Source: Amorphochlora amoebiformis (taxonomy: Eukaryota > Cercozoa > Chlorarachniophyceae). Taken from it: DNA of 64,000 bases. Location: NCBI GenBank assembly GCA_054601695.1, contig BAAHQB010000240.1:186001-250000 (forward strand), given 5' to 3'. The notes under the pieces were generated by a model. The model was not told the DNA's origin, ran no database searches, and was given only the letters and a program-made list of their open reading frames with translations. This document shows positions 1 to 12,484 of this stretch, one piece after another. The stretch's first letter is position 1, and every line of letters starts with the position of its first letter. The translations under genes were made by a program, and so were the position numbers.

Positions 1-886
1 CGCTGACCCGCCGTGAGGTGACGATGATCATGATGAGGAGACACGTTCAGGTTGATGGCAAGATTAGGACCGACCCTACCTACCCCGCTGGATTCATGGG
101 TGAAATATTGCTTTTATTAACGAAATTCTAGATCCTAGTAATAGGGGAGAGGTGGGTCGGATTGGGTAAAGCGTGATATATGGGGGGCTTATGAGCGAGC
201 GCCAAGCTGGCCCAAAACCAATTTTAACGCGATAATTTCGTAAATTTGATCGTGTACGTTGTCGATATGCGTAGATGTCGTGAGCATCGCCCAGACAAAC
301 GAGCGCTTCCGCCTTCTCTACGACGTCAAGGGCCGCTTCATCCTCAACAAGATCTCCACAAAGGAGGCCAGCTTCAAGCTCCTCAAGGTATCTTTTTCGC
401 GACATGTACATACATCCTGTAAGCTGTCATATTATAGCGTACTCTGGTAAGAGATTGAGAACGCTCGCTAAGTTGTTTGATTTGTACATCAGGTTGTGAA
501 GAAGGCCAAGGGCGCTAAGAGCTCGATTGGACGCAACCCCTTCCAGACCGGACAGGCTGGAACTATCCCTTATCTAGTCACCCATGACGGACGCACCATC
601 CGCTATCCGGTATTACTTGCACTTGATACGTAATTACTTTTTCGCTTGACGGACTGGGGTTTGTTGGAGTGATTGTGCGGCGTTTGGCCAATTATTTTTC
701 CCCATGCTAATGTGATTTTATGTTTGCACATGTGCGTGGGTAGTATTATACATGTGAAATATATTAATGATATTATATATGTATCTGTATACATATATAT
801 ATATATATATTATATAATGTAAAATTTAAAAATACCTAGAATTATACAATATATACAAAAACACACACATAATATTTATATATATT

Positions 887-932
<46 letters not shown>

Positions 933-951
933 ATATATTCCATATATATGT

Positions 952-1038
<87 letters not shown>

Positions 1039-1053
1039 CACACACACATGTAT

Positions 1054-1104
<51 letters not shown>

Positions 1105-1205
1105 ATATATTTATAATATATATATATGTATATATATATAATATAATATATTTATAATATATATATATATATATATACATACATATATATATATATTATA
1201 TATAA

Positions 1206-1250
<45 letters not shown>

Positions 1251-1633
1251 TATATATTAATATGATATATATATATATATATATATATATAATACACAAC
1301 ATAATCACCCTTAAATTAAAACTCACAAATTGACGCATTCCAGGACCCCAAGGTCAAGGTTTTTGACACCATCAAGTACGACATTAAGGAGAACAAAATC
1401 GTAGACCAGATCAAGTTCGAGATCGGAAACGTCTGCATGGTCACCAAGGGCGCTAACACCGGACGTGTAGGAATCATGGTTCGCAAAGAGCCCCATCCTG
1501 GTTCTTTCAACATTGTTTACCTCAAGGTGCATATTTGTTTTTATATGGTTTCATATGGTGGAGATGTGTTCGAGCAGAAGCCTGACAGTTTGTGTGTGGT
1601 ATATTCATGTATGCATGGTACAGTGTAAATGTA

Positions 1634-1671
<38 letters not shown>

Positions 1672-1702
1672 ATATGTTATGTGTATGCGTATTCATCTGG
1701 AT

Positions 1703-1734
<32 letters not shown>

Positions 1735-2044
1735 TAATATAATATATAATATATATATTTATATTTATAATATATAAGTCAGCATATATTACATTGTTAT
1801 ATGTAAACACATACATACAACCACCCAACCATCACTCGCGTGTATAAAATGCTCATTAATCTTTCGACTTTATCAGGACAAGCGCGGGAACGAGTTCGCC
1901 ACCCGTGAGGGTAACGTGTTCGCCATCGGACATGGAGACAAGCCGGAGGTGAAGCTGCCCAGGGTTCAGGGTGTCAAGAAGACAATCCTAGAAGAGCGCG
2001 AGGAGATGCTCAAGAAGAAGGGAATCGTCGTTGAATCCGAATAA
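1..2044 (+). CDS. RPS4: 40S ribosomal protein eS4, 3' part, five exons in window
   Basis: Small-subunit ribosomal protein eS4. The window opens inside the gene. Exons are about 1-99, 275-387, 493-609, 1344-1526 and 1877-2044, all with GT-AG introns and phases that agree (the first intron splits an Asp codon between 99 and 275). Exon 1 reads [19 protein letters not shown], exon 2 [20 protein letters not shown], exon 3 [20 protein letters not shown], exon 4 contains [16 protein letters not shown] (the KOW-like segment), and exon 5 ends [17 protein letters not shown] and a TAA at 2042-2044. These are strong eS4 signatures over the S4-like, central and KOW regions. Missing here is the N-terminal part, upstream of the window. 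The intron 610-1343 is almost entirely (TA)n, as is much of 1527-1876. The protein works in the small ribosomal subunit in the cytosol. Confidence 0.97.
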
Positions 2045-2392
2045 ATACAACTTACGAAATTCCACGTGTGCATTGATGATGTTTTAAGTTCCTTGTGCGT
2101 CTGATGAAGCGAGCACATTGTCTCTCAATTCACCCGATTTGTGTGTGTATTATACTTATGGCCAGTGTATATCTTATCTATCTGATATTCCGTAGATCAA
2201 AATATTGTATTGAAAGTTTGCATGAAGTTACAATGTTTTTTGTCACACGTCAATCGCAAGAATACAATTTAATCTTGTAATTTAGTGGTGAATACAGTGA
2301 GTGAAAACATATATGTAACCGGCATAACACATATCACAGTATAATTATACACCAGCATTAGGCGCAATTACAAAGTACTGCATGTGCATATA

Positions 2393-2487
<95 letters not shown>

Positions 2488-2531
2488 TTGTGTTTGTATG
2501 GATTTTATAGATTTTATATCTAGATTCTAGA

Positions 2532-2573
<42 letters not shown>

Positions 2574-2595
2574 TTACGGTACATATATATATATT

Positions 2596-2656
<61 letters not shown>

Positions 2657-3279
2657 TAATATAATAATATGTAGTGTCACATGGTATATACTGGTATGTT
2701 TTGGTAAATTATATATATATATATATATGTATATGTGTACTATTTATATATATATATATATATATATATTATCTAGATTATATCTAGTATATATATATAT
2801 ACTCAACGTTATGTTGTTAAAGTTGTAACCTATCCAGGCTAAGGATATCTTGGGCGCGACGGTGACGAATAATAGCGTTAGTACATCTTTGTTGGGACAG
2901 CTAGAATAGAAACTACCTGAGTTACGGGCCGAGTACATGTAAACTATAACTAGTGTAAACTCCACTGGGTTACCCCAGTTGTACGATGATCATAGTCTAG
3001 TCTTTTTTCAACTTGGTTTTGATATAGATGATTGATAGCTACAGCCTAATTATCAGTATCCGAGCCATTTGTAAATAGGCCCACTAGTGGCCACTACAAT
3101 TGTACTGGGGAATAACTGAAATTGTAACAACTTGATGTCAAGTTCCTGATGGCAATCATGATAACTTGTCTAGATCAGGCTTATAATTATAAATTTATAA
3201 TACCAACTTCGGTTTACTTGAATTAACTTCAAGGGCTCGCGTATTCTAATTTATCAATTGTAGTATAGTTTTTAATATA

Positions 3280-3345
<66 letters not shown>

Positions 3346-3535
3346 TCACTAGAATCAATGACTCAGAATGTTTCAAGGGCCAAGGGCTCGTGACAAGTCA
3401 TTGAATTCGGAGTCCGAATGTAAGGGCCAACTTAACGATTGCCGGTTGATCAACTTGAACCGTATAATAAAAAACTTTGTGTATAATAATTAAGATTGAG
3501 CTTCATTCATGCTCCTTAGGTAGGTTAAAAAATAA
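2045..3535. other. Intergenic: eS4 3' flank, (TA)n tracts, no gene seen
   Basis: Downstream of the eS4 stop there is ordinary AT-rich sequence to about 2390, then (TA)n blocks at 2395-2470, 2540-2568, 2598-2652, 2712-2770 and 3282-3320, the last running into a (GA)n block at 3321-3344. A few CTAG dyads occur near 2516-2530 and 2775-2790. I see no open frame with splice support and no conserved protein motif. Confidence 0.6.
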
Positions 3536-3539
3536 GACC

Positions 3540-3566
3540 CCTGGAGGGAGTTGAACCCTCAGGGCC
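3540..3566 (-). pseudogene. Truncated copy of the Arg-type tRNA 3' end
   Basis: These 27 bases match the T-arm and 3' acceptor strand of the tRNA-like gene at 3674-3742 (GAGGG stem, TTCAACT loop, CCCTC stem, then CAGGG) but diverge where the variable loop should begin. With the Phe-type copy next to it, this shows that a two-tRNA unit of roughly 180 bp was tandemly duplicated and that the outer copy lost the 5' half of this tRNA. Confidence 0.55.
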
Positions 3567-3582
3567 GAAATGAATGGAGAAA

Positions 3583-3653
3583 TGCCCGAACAAAGAATTG
3601 AACTTTGATCTCTGGTGCTTCAGGCCAGCGCTTTTCCATTAAGCTATTCGAGC
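3583..3653 (-). tRNA. tRNA-Phe-like (anticodon GAA), copy 1
   Basis: A 71-nt cloverleaf can be drawn on the minus strand. The acceptor pairs GCTCGAA with TTCGGGC (one wobble), the D-stem is GCTT/AAGC, the anticodon loop CTGAAGC gives GAA, the variable loop has five bases, the T-stem pairs AAAG with CTTT-type bases around a TTCAATT loop, and the discriminator is A. The last pair of the anticodon stem is a C-A mismatch, which is unusual. It is nearly identical to the copy at 3761-3831. Phe is the natural reading of the anticodon. The mismatch leaves open a decayed or organelle-derived tRNA. Confidence 0.6.
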
Positions 3654-3673
3654 GGATTGAAGGAAGCACTATA

Positions 3674-3742
3674 AGGCCCTGGAGGGAGTTGAACCCTCCA
3701 GCAGTGGTTCGAAGCCACCGGGCCAGATCCGCTGGCAGGGCC
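3674..3742 (-). tRNA. tRNA-Arg-like (anticodon TCG) with odd D-arm
   Basis: On the minus strand the acceptor GGCCCTG pairs perfectly with CAGGGCC, the anticodon stem GGTGG/CCACT closes the loop CTTCGAA (anticodon TCG, Arg), and the T-arm GAGGG-TTCAACT-CCCTC is perfect. The D-arm is abnormal: positions 8-9 are not the usual U-purine, and the region folds as CCAG-CGGAT-CTGG directly after the acceptor. It lies between two Phe-type tRNAs. It may be functional with a shortened D-arm, or a tRNA relic. Confidence 0.5.
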
Positions 3743-3760
3743 GGAAGAGGGAAGAAGAGA

Positions 3761-3831
3761 TGCCCGGACAAAGAATCGAACTTTGGTCTCTGGTGCTTCA
3801 GGCCAGCACTTTCCCATTAAGCTACCCGGGC
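3761..3831 (-). tRNA. tRNA-Phe-like (anticodon GAA), copy 2
   Basis: Second 71-nt copy of the Phe-type tRNA, with a stronger acceptor (GCCCGGG/TCCGGGC, one G-T pair), D-stem GCTT/AAGT, loop CTGAAGC and T-arm CAAAG-TTCGATT-CTTTG, with discriminator A. It shares the C-A mismatch at the base of the anticodon loop with copy 1, so the mismatch predates the duplication and has been kept. The B-box (GTTCGATTC) is intact for RNA polymerase III. Confidence 0.65.
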
Positions 3832-3834
3832 AGG

Positions 3835-5300
<1,466 letters not shown>

Positions 5301-5309
5301 ACCGACATC

Positions 5310-6026
5310 TTATTCGTCAGGGACACACAAAGACTCATGCGTTCCTTCCCACTTTGGTGGAATAAACATTGATTTCTTCTTGGTCGAGTGATAGCTAGGC
5401 GACCGCGACGACGATACCTCAACTTGGCGACGATTCAAACGGTCTTGGGCTTCATCCCAAGCTTCAGTAAGTTTTGACTGTCGGGACTCAGGCTTGTTCT
5501 TAGAGCCTCGCTTGGTTCGGAGATGCGCACTAAGATAGTACGTTCTGTCAATGTTGTCGTAAGCAAGTGAGAGCAAACGCTCGCTTCTTTTGGGGCGGTA
5601 ACGTCGGTTTTCTTCCTTGGTAGTAGTCCGGCTGGTCTGGTGGGATGAAGTCTTCATTGAAGACTGAGAACTCGCATCCGGCCCCAGAGTAAAAAGCGTG
5701 GGCATGAAATCTAACAGTAGATCCCCGCGACGCGTCATGGTGTTGTACTTCTGAAACTCGGGATGTGAGTGAAGGGAGATTGACGATCGCCTCATAGCTT
5801 GCTGACTGGTAACAGTATCGGCCGTCGATGGTTGCTTCTCGTCTTGCTGATCTGTACAAGTACTCATCACTGTGCCGCACAGGCGGCTGCGGGACCTTTG
5901 GATCTCGTGACGGCCAGAGTCACCACTTAAGGAGGGATTGGAAAAATCGTAAATCGGCGCATGATTGTTGGACATGGAAGATATCATAGTGACGACAGAA
6001 GCTATGGAGGAAGTTGACGAGGTCAT
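5310..6026 (-). CDS. Unrecognised basic Ser-rich protein, paralog A
   Basis: A 238-residue intronless frame with balanced codon use in a sea of TA repeats. I do not recognise the family. It is homologous to the frame at 8711-9433. The aligned blocks are YDF (26-28), GDSG (35-38), an R-G-D-L-L-x-D-F-M-P core followed by LFTL and P (100-116), a KTSS segment (125-128), SRQSKLTEAWDEAQDRLNRR (181-200) and FIPPKWEG (221-228) near the C-terminus. The N-terminal 100 residues are Ser/Thr-rich and probably disordered, and the C-terminal half is basic and contains one likely helix. There is no signal peptide or membrane span. The stop is followed by TA repeats. Conservation of motifs between two otherwise diverged copies argues that it is a real protein. 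Confidence 0.75.
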   Translation of the reverse strand: MTSSTSSIASVVTMISSMSNNHAPIYDFSNPSLSGDSGRHEIQRSRSRLCGTVMSTCTDQQDEKQPSTADTVTSQQAMRRSSISLHSHPEFQKYNTMTRRGDLLLDFMPTLFTLGPDASSQSSMKTSSHQTSRTTTKEENRRYRPKRSERLLSLAYDNIDRTYYLSAHLRTKRGSKNKPESRQSKLTEAWDEAQDRLNRRQVEVSSSRSPSYHSTKKKSMFIPPKWEGTHESLCVPDE

Positions 6027-6084
6027 TGCGAGGACTTGAGTTGATGTTTAGTCGAAGTACAAGCGATGTTTTGCTGGATTGTGT

Positions 6085-6770
6085 GCCAGATCTTGCCAGA
6101 CGACAAGTTGGAAAAGGGGTTTTGTTGAGCAGTGTGGGGCTTAATATTTTTACTTTGGTAAACTTACCCTATCCGATACACCCTTTTCATCCTTCTTTCT
6201 ACACAGAAAACATTTTGTAAAAGTTTTAACGAAAAGCTTTAAAAGAATTAAGATTCGTCGGGTAGAGAATCGACGGGGACATCCCGTATAAATTCGTAAT
6301 ATTAATAACCGGCTTACTTCAAGACTTCGTGAAGTATCCTTTCCACAGAAACGTTCGTTGTGGATCGCCTTAGCGCTGCAAAGCTAGGCGACGCAGCTCG
6401 AGTACTGGCTTTTTCCATGGGTCGGCTTGACTCCCATGCCCTCAATCTTGCCAGACGACTAGTTGGAAAAGGGGTTTTGTTGAGCAGTGTGTAGCCTAAT
6501 AATTTCACTTTGGTAAACTACCCTATCCGACACACCCTTTTCATCCTTCTTTCTACACAGAAAACAGACAGTTTGTAAAAGTTTTAACGAAAAGCTTTAA
6601 AAGAATTAAGATTCGTCGGATAGAGAATCGACGGTACGACGGATCGGAAACCTCCCGTATAAATTCGTAATAACCGGCTTACTTCAAGACTTCGTGAAGT
6701 ATCCTTTCCACAGCAACTCGAGTACTGGGCCACTACTGGCTTTTTCCGCAGGTCGGCTTGACTCCCATGC
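6085..6770. repeat. Tandem duplication of a ~350 bp block
   Basis: Two direct copies, about 6085-6440 and 6440-6770, lie just upstream of paralog A. Shared landmarks in order are GCCAGACGAC, GGAAAAGGGGTTTTGTTGAG, CACCCTTTTCATCCTTC, CTACACAGAAAAC, AACGAAAAGCTTTAAAAG, GATTCGTCGG, the dyad CTTCAAGACTTCGTGAAG, ATCCTTTCCACAG, CTCGAGTACTGG and GTCGGCTTGACTCCCATGCC. The copies differ by small indels. No open frame spans them. They may include the promoter of paralog A. Confidence 0.85.
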
Positions 6771-7372
6771 CCCCAGAGATTCTTCGACTCTCACCTCGAG
6801 TCACCTCTGCGCCGTCTGGGGCAGTGCCAAAGTGTGCAACATTGCAACGGGATTTCCTTGGAAATCCCGTTATTCGAGATCTGAGACTGAAGGAACGATC
6901 TCCACCCACCTCCCCCATAATTTCAATTTGGAATTTTCGCCCAAAAAATTATTCTCAAAGGTGACACGTGTCAGTTGAGACCCGGTAAATTTCACATGGT
7001 GCGCCCATGCCTGACTAATCCTTGGAAGGGTTGCAGAGGGGTGCAATAGGTGTGTAAATATGTACATGGCGCATCGAAGGAAGAATAAGTTCGTGTAGAT
7101 CATGGTCGGCTCAGAAAAACTCCCATATAAATATTTACACGGGGGTATATACGGGATTCGGCAGAGATGGGAATAAACCGAAGTTAGGAGGCTTCCAGGC
7201 GCAAGGAGAGCTGTCTGAGACTCTGAGGTGGTGATTTGAAGGATATGCAAAGACAAGATGTATGTCCACGAATTGAAACGAATCCAAGCAGTTAATTGTC
7301 CCAAATTGGTAATAATGCTACTTTCATATATTCAAGCCTGCTAGGTATCAATGATTGTAATTGGTTTAACGC

Positions 7373-7470
<98 letters not shown>

Positions 7471-7896
7471 ATATTATATATATATATATATATATATCTA
7501 TATAAATATTATATAATTACATATACGAATTAATATTATATCTTCAATGTATTACAAATTTACAATGTATATACATTGTAGATACAAGTATATATGTATA
7601 CAATTACAACATTATACACTAGATATATGATATATCGGATAGCTAGTATACTATGATATCTAGATTCTAGAATATATCGCCGGGGCGCGTAATACCGCGT
7701 ATACAATTTATCATGTATCCAAGGTATCATAAGTTATAATCATGATTCATGAATTTATCAATAATTTCTCATGATTCTGATGTGCAATTATAATACGATA
7801 CATAATGTGATAGTGGTATCATGAATATAATAATTATATAATTACATATAACTAGTATAGAAATTATAATTGTATAAATAATTTATTAATCATTAG

Positions 7897-7975
<79 letters not shown>

Positions 7976-8069
7976 TATATATATATATATTATATATATA
8001 TATATATATATTATATATAATATATATATATATATATTATATAATATGTATATATATATTATATATATA

Positions 8070-8124
<55 letters not shown>

Positions 8125-8195
8125 CACACACACACACACACATATATATATATTATTTGTAATATATATATATATATATATATTTACACACACAC

Positions 8196-8252
<57 letters not shown>

Positions 8253-8710
8253 CTAGTCTAGTAGTATCATGGGTCTATATATGTGTACATATTATGATTT
8301 ATACCATGATATATATCATATAATATATGACGTATAATTAATATTATTATCTAGATTATGTATATCATACGGTATAATAGATTCTAGTTTATATATGAAT
8401 TTATCACGGTACTAATGATATTTATACATGTAGTATTGTGTACAACTTATAATCATAACGGTTACTTATCACATGCGTATACCGGCACATTATAGTAGCA
8501 ATTAGACTATCAGTCATGTCCTAGTATACGTATACGACAAGCAGGCTAGACATATGGACATTGCACTGACCATAAAAGCTATACCAATGAATCGAACTGT
8601 CGAACTAATTAGAAAACATACGAGGTCATGCGCTTGTCCGAAGATGACTCAGCAAGAAGACATACACAGCTACAGCTCCGAGGACTTTTTGGTAGTTTTG
8701 GTCAACAGCG
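6771..8710. other. Intergenic between the paralogs: no gene seen, (TA)n from 7380
   Basis: 6771-7375 is of normal composition with only short frames and no splice-supported exon. 7378-7470, 7890-7970 and 8080-8122 are (TA)n. 7620-7690 and 8250-8420 contain repeated CTAG and GTAT dyads, downstream of paralog B. Nothing recognisable as an RNA gene. Confidence 0.6.
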
Positions 8711-9433
8711 TCACTTGGGAGTCACTTCCCACTTCGGAGGAACAAACGAGAAGTTTCGAAAGGAGAAGCCCTGATTAGGAGACCTCAGCGACGGCTCAAC
8801 AATGCAGCGACGGCTCAGACGATACTGGGCCTCGATCCAGGCTTTTGACAGCTTCGACTGCCTTGACTTACGCTTGCTCGAAGAGTCTCGCTTGGCCTTG
8901 TGATGTGCACAGAGATGGAAAGATAGATCGACGTCATCGTAACGAAGTCTGTCAATTTCGTTGACAGCAACCGAAAGCGAATTCCTTTTCATGTTGGACG
9001 GACGGCGACGGGCTTTGATGGTGTTAGTCTGCTCGGTTCCACGGGATGAAGTCATTTTGAAAGTCTGAGCAGTGGTGGTCCCCGGATCCAGAGTAAATAG
9101 CTTGGGCATAAAATCCATCAGGAGGTCCCCGCGAAGGATTGAGCTGTTGTTCTTTAGAAACTCGAGTTGGTTTTGGCGGGAAACCGGTCCTCGCCTCCTT
9201 TCTTGCCCACCATTGTTGTTATCAACCATCAAAAGTCGTTTTAATGAAGTCTCTTGCTGATTAACAGTGCTGGTATCGGAATCTGACGTGGGGCTGTGGA
9301 AGCTTTGGACCACGTCGTGTCCAGAGTCGCTCAGGAAGGGAGGTGAGGGTAGGTTTTGGAAGAAATCATAAGACGACGCTTTGTAACGGGAGGTTGAAAA
9401 GCTCTTAGCCGTGGAGGAAGTCTTTGAGGCCAT
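8711..9433 (-). CDS. Unrecognised basic Ser-rich protein, paralog B
   Basis: A 240-residue intronless frame, homologous along its whole length to the frame at 5310-6026 and in the same orientation, so the pair arose by tandem duplication. The best conserved parts are R-G-D-L-L-M-D-F-M-P then LFTLDPG (101-117), KMTSSRG, the basic run KRKSRQSKLSKAW with a following EAQ-R-L-RR helix, and FVPPKWE at the C-terminus. The N-terminal region keeps only YDF and SDSGHD. Identity is concentrated in these blocks, which suggests purifying selection on short linear motifs within a disordered protein. No known domain, signal peptide or membrane segment. Its function is unknown. Confidence 0.75.
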   Translation of the reverse strand: MASKTSSTAKSFSTSRYKASSYDFFQNLPSPPFLSDSGHDVVQSFHSPTSDSDTSTVNQQETSLKRLLMVDNNNGGQERRRGPVSRQNQLEFLKNNSSILRGDLLMDFMPKLFTLDPGTTTAQTFKMTSSRGTEQTNTIKARRRPSNMKRNSLSVAVNEIDRLRYDDVDLSFHLCAHHKAKRDSSSKRKSRQSKLSKAWIEAQYRLSRRCIVEPSLRSPNQGFSFRNFSFVPPKWEVTPK

Positions 9434-10295
9434 CTTAATTGAGATATCAATGTCTTAGGATTCAATCTAGAACCTTGCAACGCGAGTTAATCTGTCGGCT
9501 TCAGAACGGCTTGAAGGTCAAACACTGTGTGTTTTGTACGGTAGAAGCAGCAGACAACTTGTCACAAGCGGCGGTATTAATATATGTGTCGTGGAAGATC
9601 AATCTATTAATAATTTTTTATATTATTTAATAATATTATACAAGTAAGTTCTAATATATTTATGAAAAAGTTTAAAAACTCTTAATATTATATAATGATC
9701 TCGAAAGCTGAGTCATCTGGCTGATTCTTAGCTGACTGCATATTAATAATTAATAAATAATTTGGTGAAAAAGGATAAATTAATTAATATAGAATATAAG
9801 CCAAATTCAAACCGAATTTTAATGCTTAAGATTATGTAATAAATGCAGCATAATGACAAATATAACTCATATATAAATATAAAAAGTGCCTTTTCAAACA
9901 CGAGTTCGTAGGTAAGCACGTGTCTGACAGTAATATGTCACACTGGAGATTTGTCCACATCTACAGATTTATGTTTTCACACGGGGTCTCTCGTAGGTGC
10001 ATGTGACATTTCGGAACGTTAGAATTAATCGTGCTAAATGTTTAACATGTGTCGAGACCTTGCTCGTCTGCCGACTGGAAAAAAAATATTACTGAACAAT
10101 CTCAGAGGAAAGGAGAGAAGGGTAGGTACATCACACCGCAAATGTCATTAGGAAAGAGACCCCGAAGAGGGGAGAGAAGAGAAGAAGAGAAGAGATGAAA
10201 GAGAGGTGGGAAATGGGAACAGTTCGACAGACAAACGATTTGTTCTTTTCTTCAGTCTTTTCACACCTGGCTCTCACGTTTCTCACGTGCTTATG
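9434..10295. other. Intergenic upstream of paralog B: nothing recognised
   Basis: AT-rich sequence with little (TA)n. Short frames only. A purine-rich strip at 10105-10215 lies just upstream of the acidic frame at 10301 and could belong to its promoter or 5' leader. Confidence 0.5.
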
Positions 10296-10300
10296 TAGAC

Positions 10301-10640
10301 ATGATGGCTGACAGCGACGATGACCATTCATCTCATGCATCTCTTGATGTGCATCATCTGGTGATTCGATTGCGGCTATTGGCGGCTCTGACGTATCTAT
10401 CGAGTCATCTGACTGGTCTGATCTCCAGTCTGATGATTCTGATGTATTGGACCATGATGATTCATCTGTGTCTTCGGACTCGTCGAATACGTCGTCTGAT
10501 GCGGAGTTTCAATAACCATCAAGACGATATTGGTTCTCTTGATTCTGCTATGTATGTATGATGCAAACTCGAATGATACTGCTTGGGCAAGTGTATCAAA
10601 ATCTGACGATGGACGAAAGAGGTGGGGAAGTCAAGGTACA
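10301..10640 (+). pseudogene. Acidic Ser/Asp-rich coding relic or mini-intron gene
   Basis: The start ATGATGGCTGACAGCGACG opens a frame beginning MMADSDDDHSSHASLD, which soon turns hydrophobic. The acidic character continues in another frame at about 10357-10515 (SDWSDLQSDDSDVLDHDDSS then SSDAEFQ and stop), returns to the first frame near 10515 ([10 protein letters not shown]) and shifts again near 10556 ([18 protein letters not shown]). An acidic protein cut into at least three frames suggests either indel decay or very short introns (a GT...AG of about 45 bp at ~10361-10407 would join the first two pieces). A donor-like CAAG/GTACAC follows at about 10635, and the frame at 10968 could be its next exon. 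Confidence 0.4.
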
Positions 10641-10720
10641 CGCAGAATTACATGCATACATACACGTATATGTACACAACATACATATGTATATATATAC
10701 ATGTATGTATATGTATATAC

Positions 10721-10807
<87 letters not shown>

Positions 10808-10868
10808 TATATATATACATATATATATACATATATAAAAATATATGATATATATATATATATATATA

Positions 10869-10900
<32 letters not shown>

Positions 10901-10901
10901 A

Positions 10902-10940
<39 letters not shown>

Positions 10941-10967
10941 TTAATACACCAGAGAGGAAGAATAAGT

Positions 10968-11162
10968 ATGTTGGAAGCTTCTTCTTCCTCCAAACGAAAA
11001 AGCCTCAGGGAGCGCTTGGAGAGGCGAGCAAGACGAAAGAGAAGAAGTATGTTGGAAGCTTCTTCTTCCGTCAAACGAAAACGCCTCAGGGAGCGTTTGG
11101 AGAGGCGAGCAAGACGAAAGAGACAGAAGCTTAAAAGTCCAGGTGTATACAACCATGTTTAA
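10968..11162 (+). CDS. Small basic protein/exon with a duplicated 27-residue unit
   Basis: A 64-residue frame made of two tandem copies of a unit [25 protein letters not shown], encoded by a 75-81 bp direct DNA repeat, followed by [12 protein letters not shown] and a stop. The unit is strongly basic and amphipathic, like a short coiled coil or a nucleic-acid-binding helix. The preceding bases (cacCAG/AGAGG) form a possible splice acceptor, so this may be the last exon of the gene starting at 10301, giving an acidic head and basic tail. No family recognised. Confidence 0.4.
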   Translation: MLEASSSSKRKSLRERLERRARRKRRSMLEASSSVKRKRLRERLERRARRKRQKLKSPGVYNHV

Positions 11163-12416
11163 TTCATGAATAGTAAATTTATATATATATTATGTACAGA
11201 TATATAATATATATATATATATATATATGCATATATGTATATGTATATATAATATATGGCCGTGTTCTGAGGTTGGCTCATCTGTTGATAGATCTCTAGA
11301 GGAGTTTTTTCAGACGAAACGTCCAACCCACTGTGCGACTGGTGATGGAAAGCTCTGTATGTATGTGTATGTGTAGATGTATATTGTATATATATATATA
11401 TTTATCCGCATTCCACTCCTGCTCCGGCTCCGGCTTCGGCTTCGCCTACGCCTACGCCGTCGTGTCGTCGTGTCATTTGTATAATTATCGCTTCGTATCG
11501 TCGTCGTTCAGTCCACTTAATGATAATGATATACTACGCTTACTAATATATATGTATGTATGTACGTATTCATTAACAATTTTAGAGGAACCCATGGGTT
11601 CCGAAGGAAGGAAGAATAGGAAGCAGCCAACTTGGTAGATGCAAGTCATGCAACCGTGTCAACTTTACGATTCGTGTACTACGTACGTGTGCTAAATCTA
11701 GTAAACGATAATGATCAGTAAGTAACATTCCAGACTATAGTATCAATCCAGTCTACAAGATTTTATAATTATATAATGATTCACGTGCGTGCTGTCTCTC
11801 TCGTCTCTAGTCTTATGTCTAGTATGTAGTATAGGCCCGGGTGGCAATACTCTAGATATTCGACTGCGACATATAATATCCGGTAGTATAAAGTTATAGT
11901 TAGCTATAGCTATCGTACAGCTATAGCCGGTATACACTCTAGACACCAGCTCTAGTAGCTATCGTAGTGAGTACTAGGAGTAGTTGGGTACGTATATATC
12001 ATATATGCCATAACTAGATATGCGTACGTATGAACGTATACACAAATTAATATCCATACGTCTGTAGTAGACTCTGTAGGTATACGTACGTATATAGTCA
12101 AAGCAATATCCAGGTGATGCATGTGGGAGATCATTGCGTGCGTACGTACGTACGTGTGAGTACTTATGCTTAGATATACTATACCTTGCGTGTACATGGT
12201 CTAGATGGTAGTGTGATTACGACTACGAAGACGGTCGTACTAAGTTTATCGAGCAGTTGAGTTTATCTACTGTCAATGTCCACGGGCAGTCACGACTTTT
12301 GACGTATTATAACATTATATCTACTAGATCTAGTACGTATAAGTAACAATTTTTACTAGTTTTATACTATGTACGCATATGCGAGATACATGCGTACGTA
12401 TATATATATATATACT

Positions 12417-12484
<68 letters not shown>

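Noticed and set aside
842-1338. Long open frames of alternating Ile/Tyr here and at dozens of other places (e.g. 4285-5077, 13232-13706, 35672-36511, 59711-60367)
   Set aside because: These are translations of (TA)n. They occur on both strands and all frames, have no splice or codon structure, and coincide exactly with the microsatellites.
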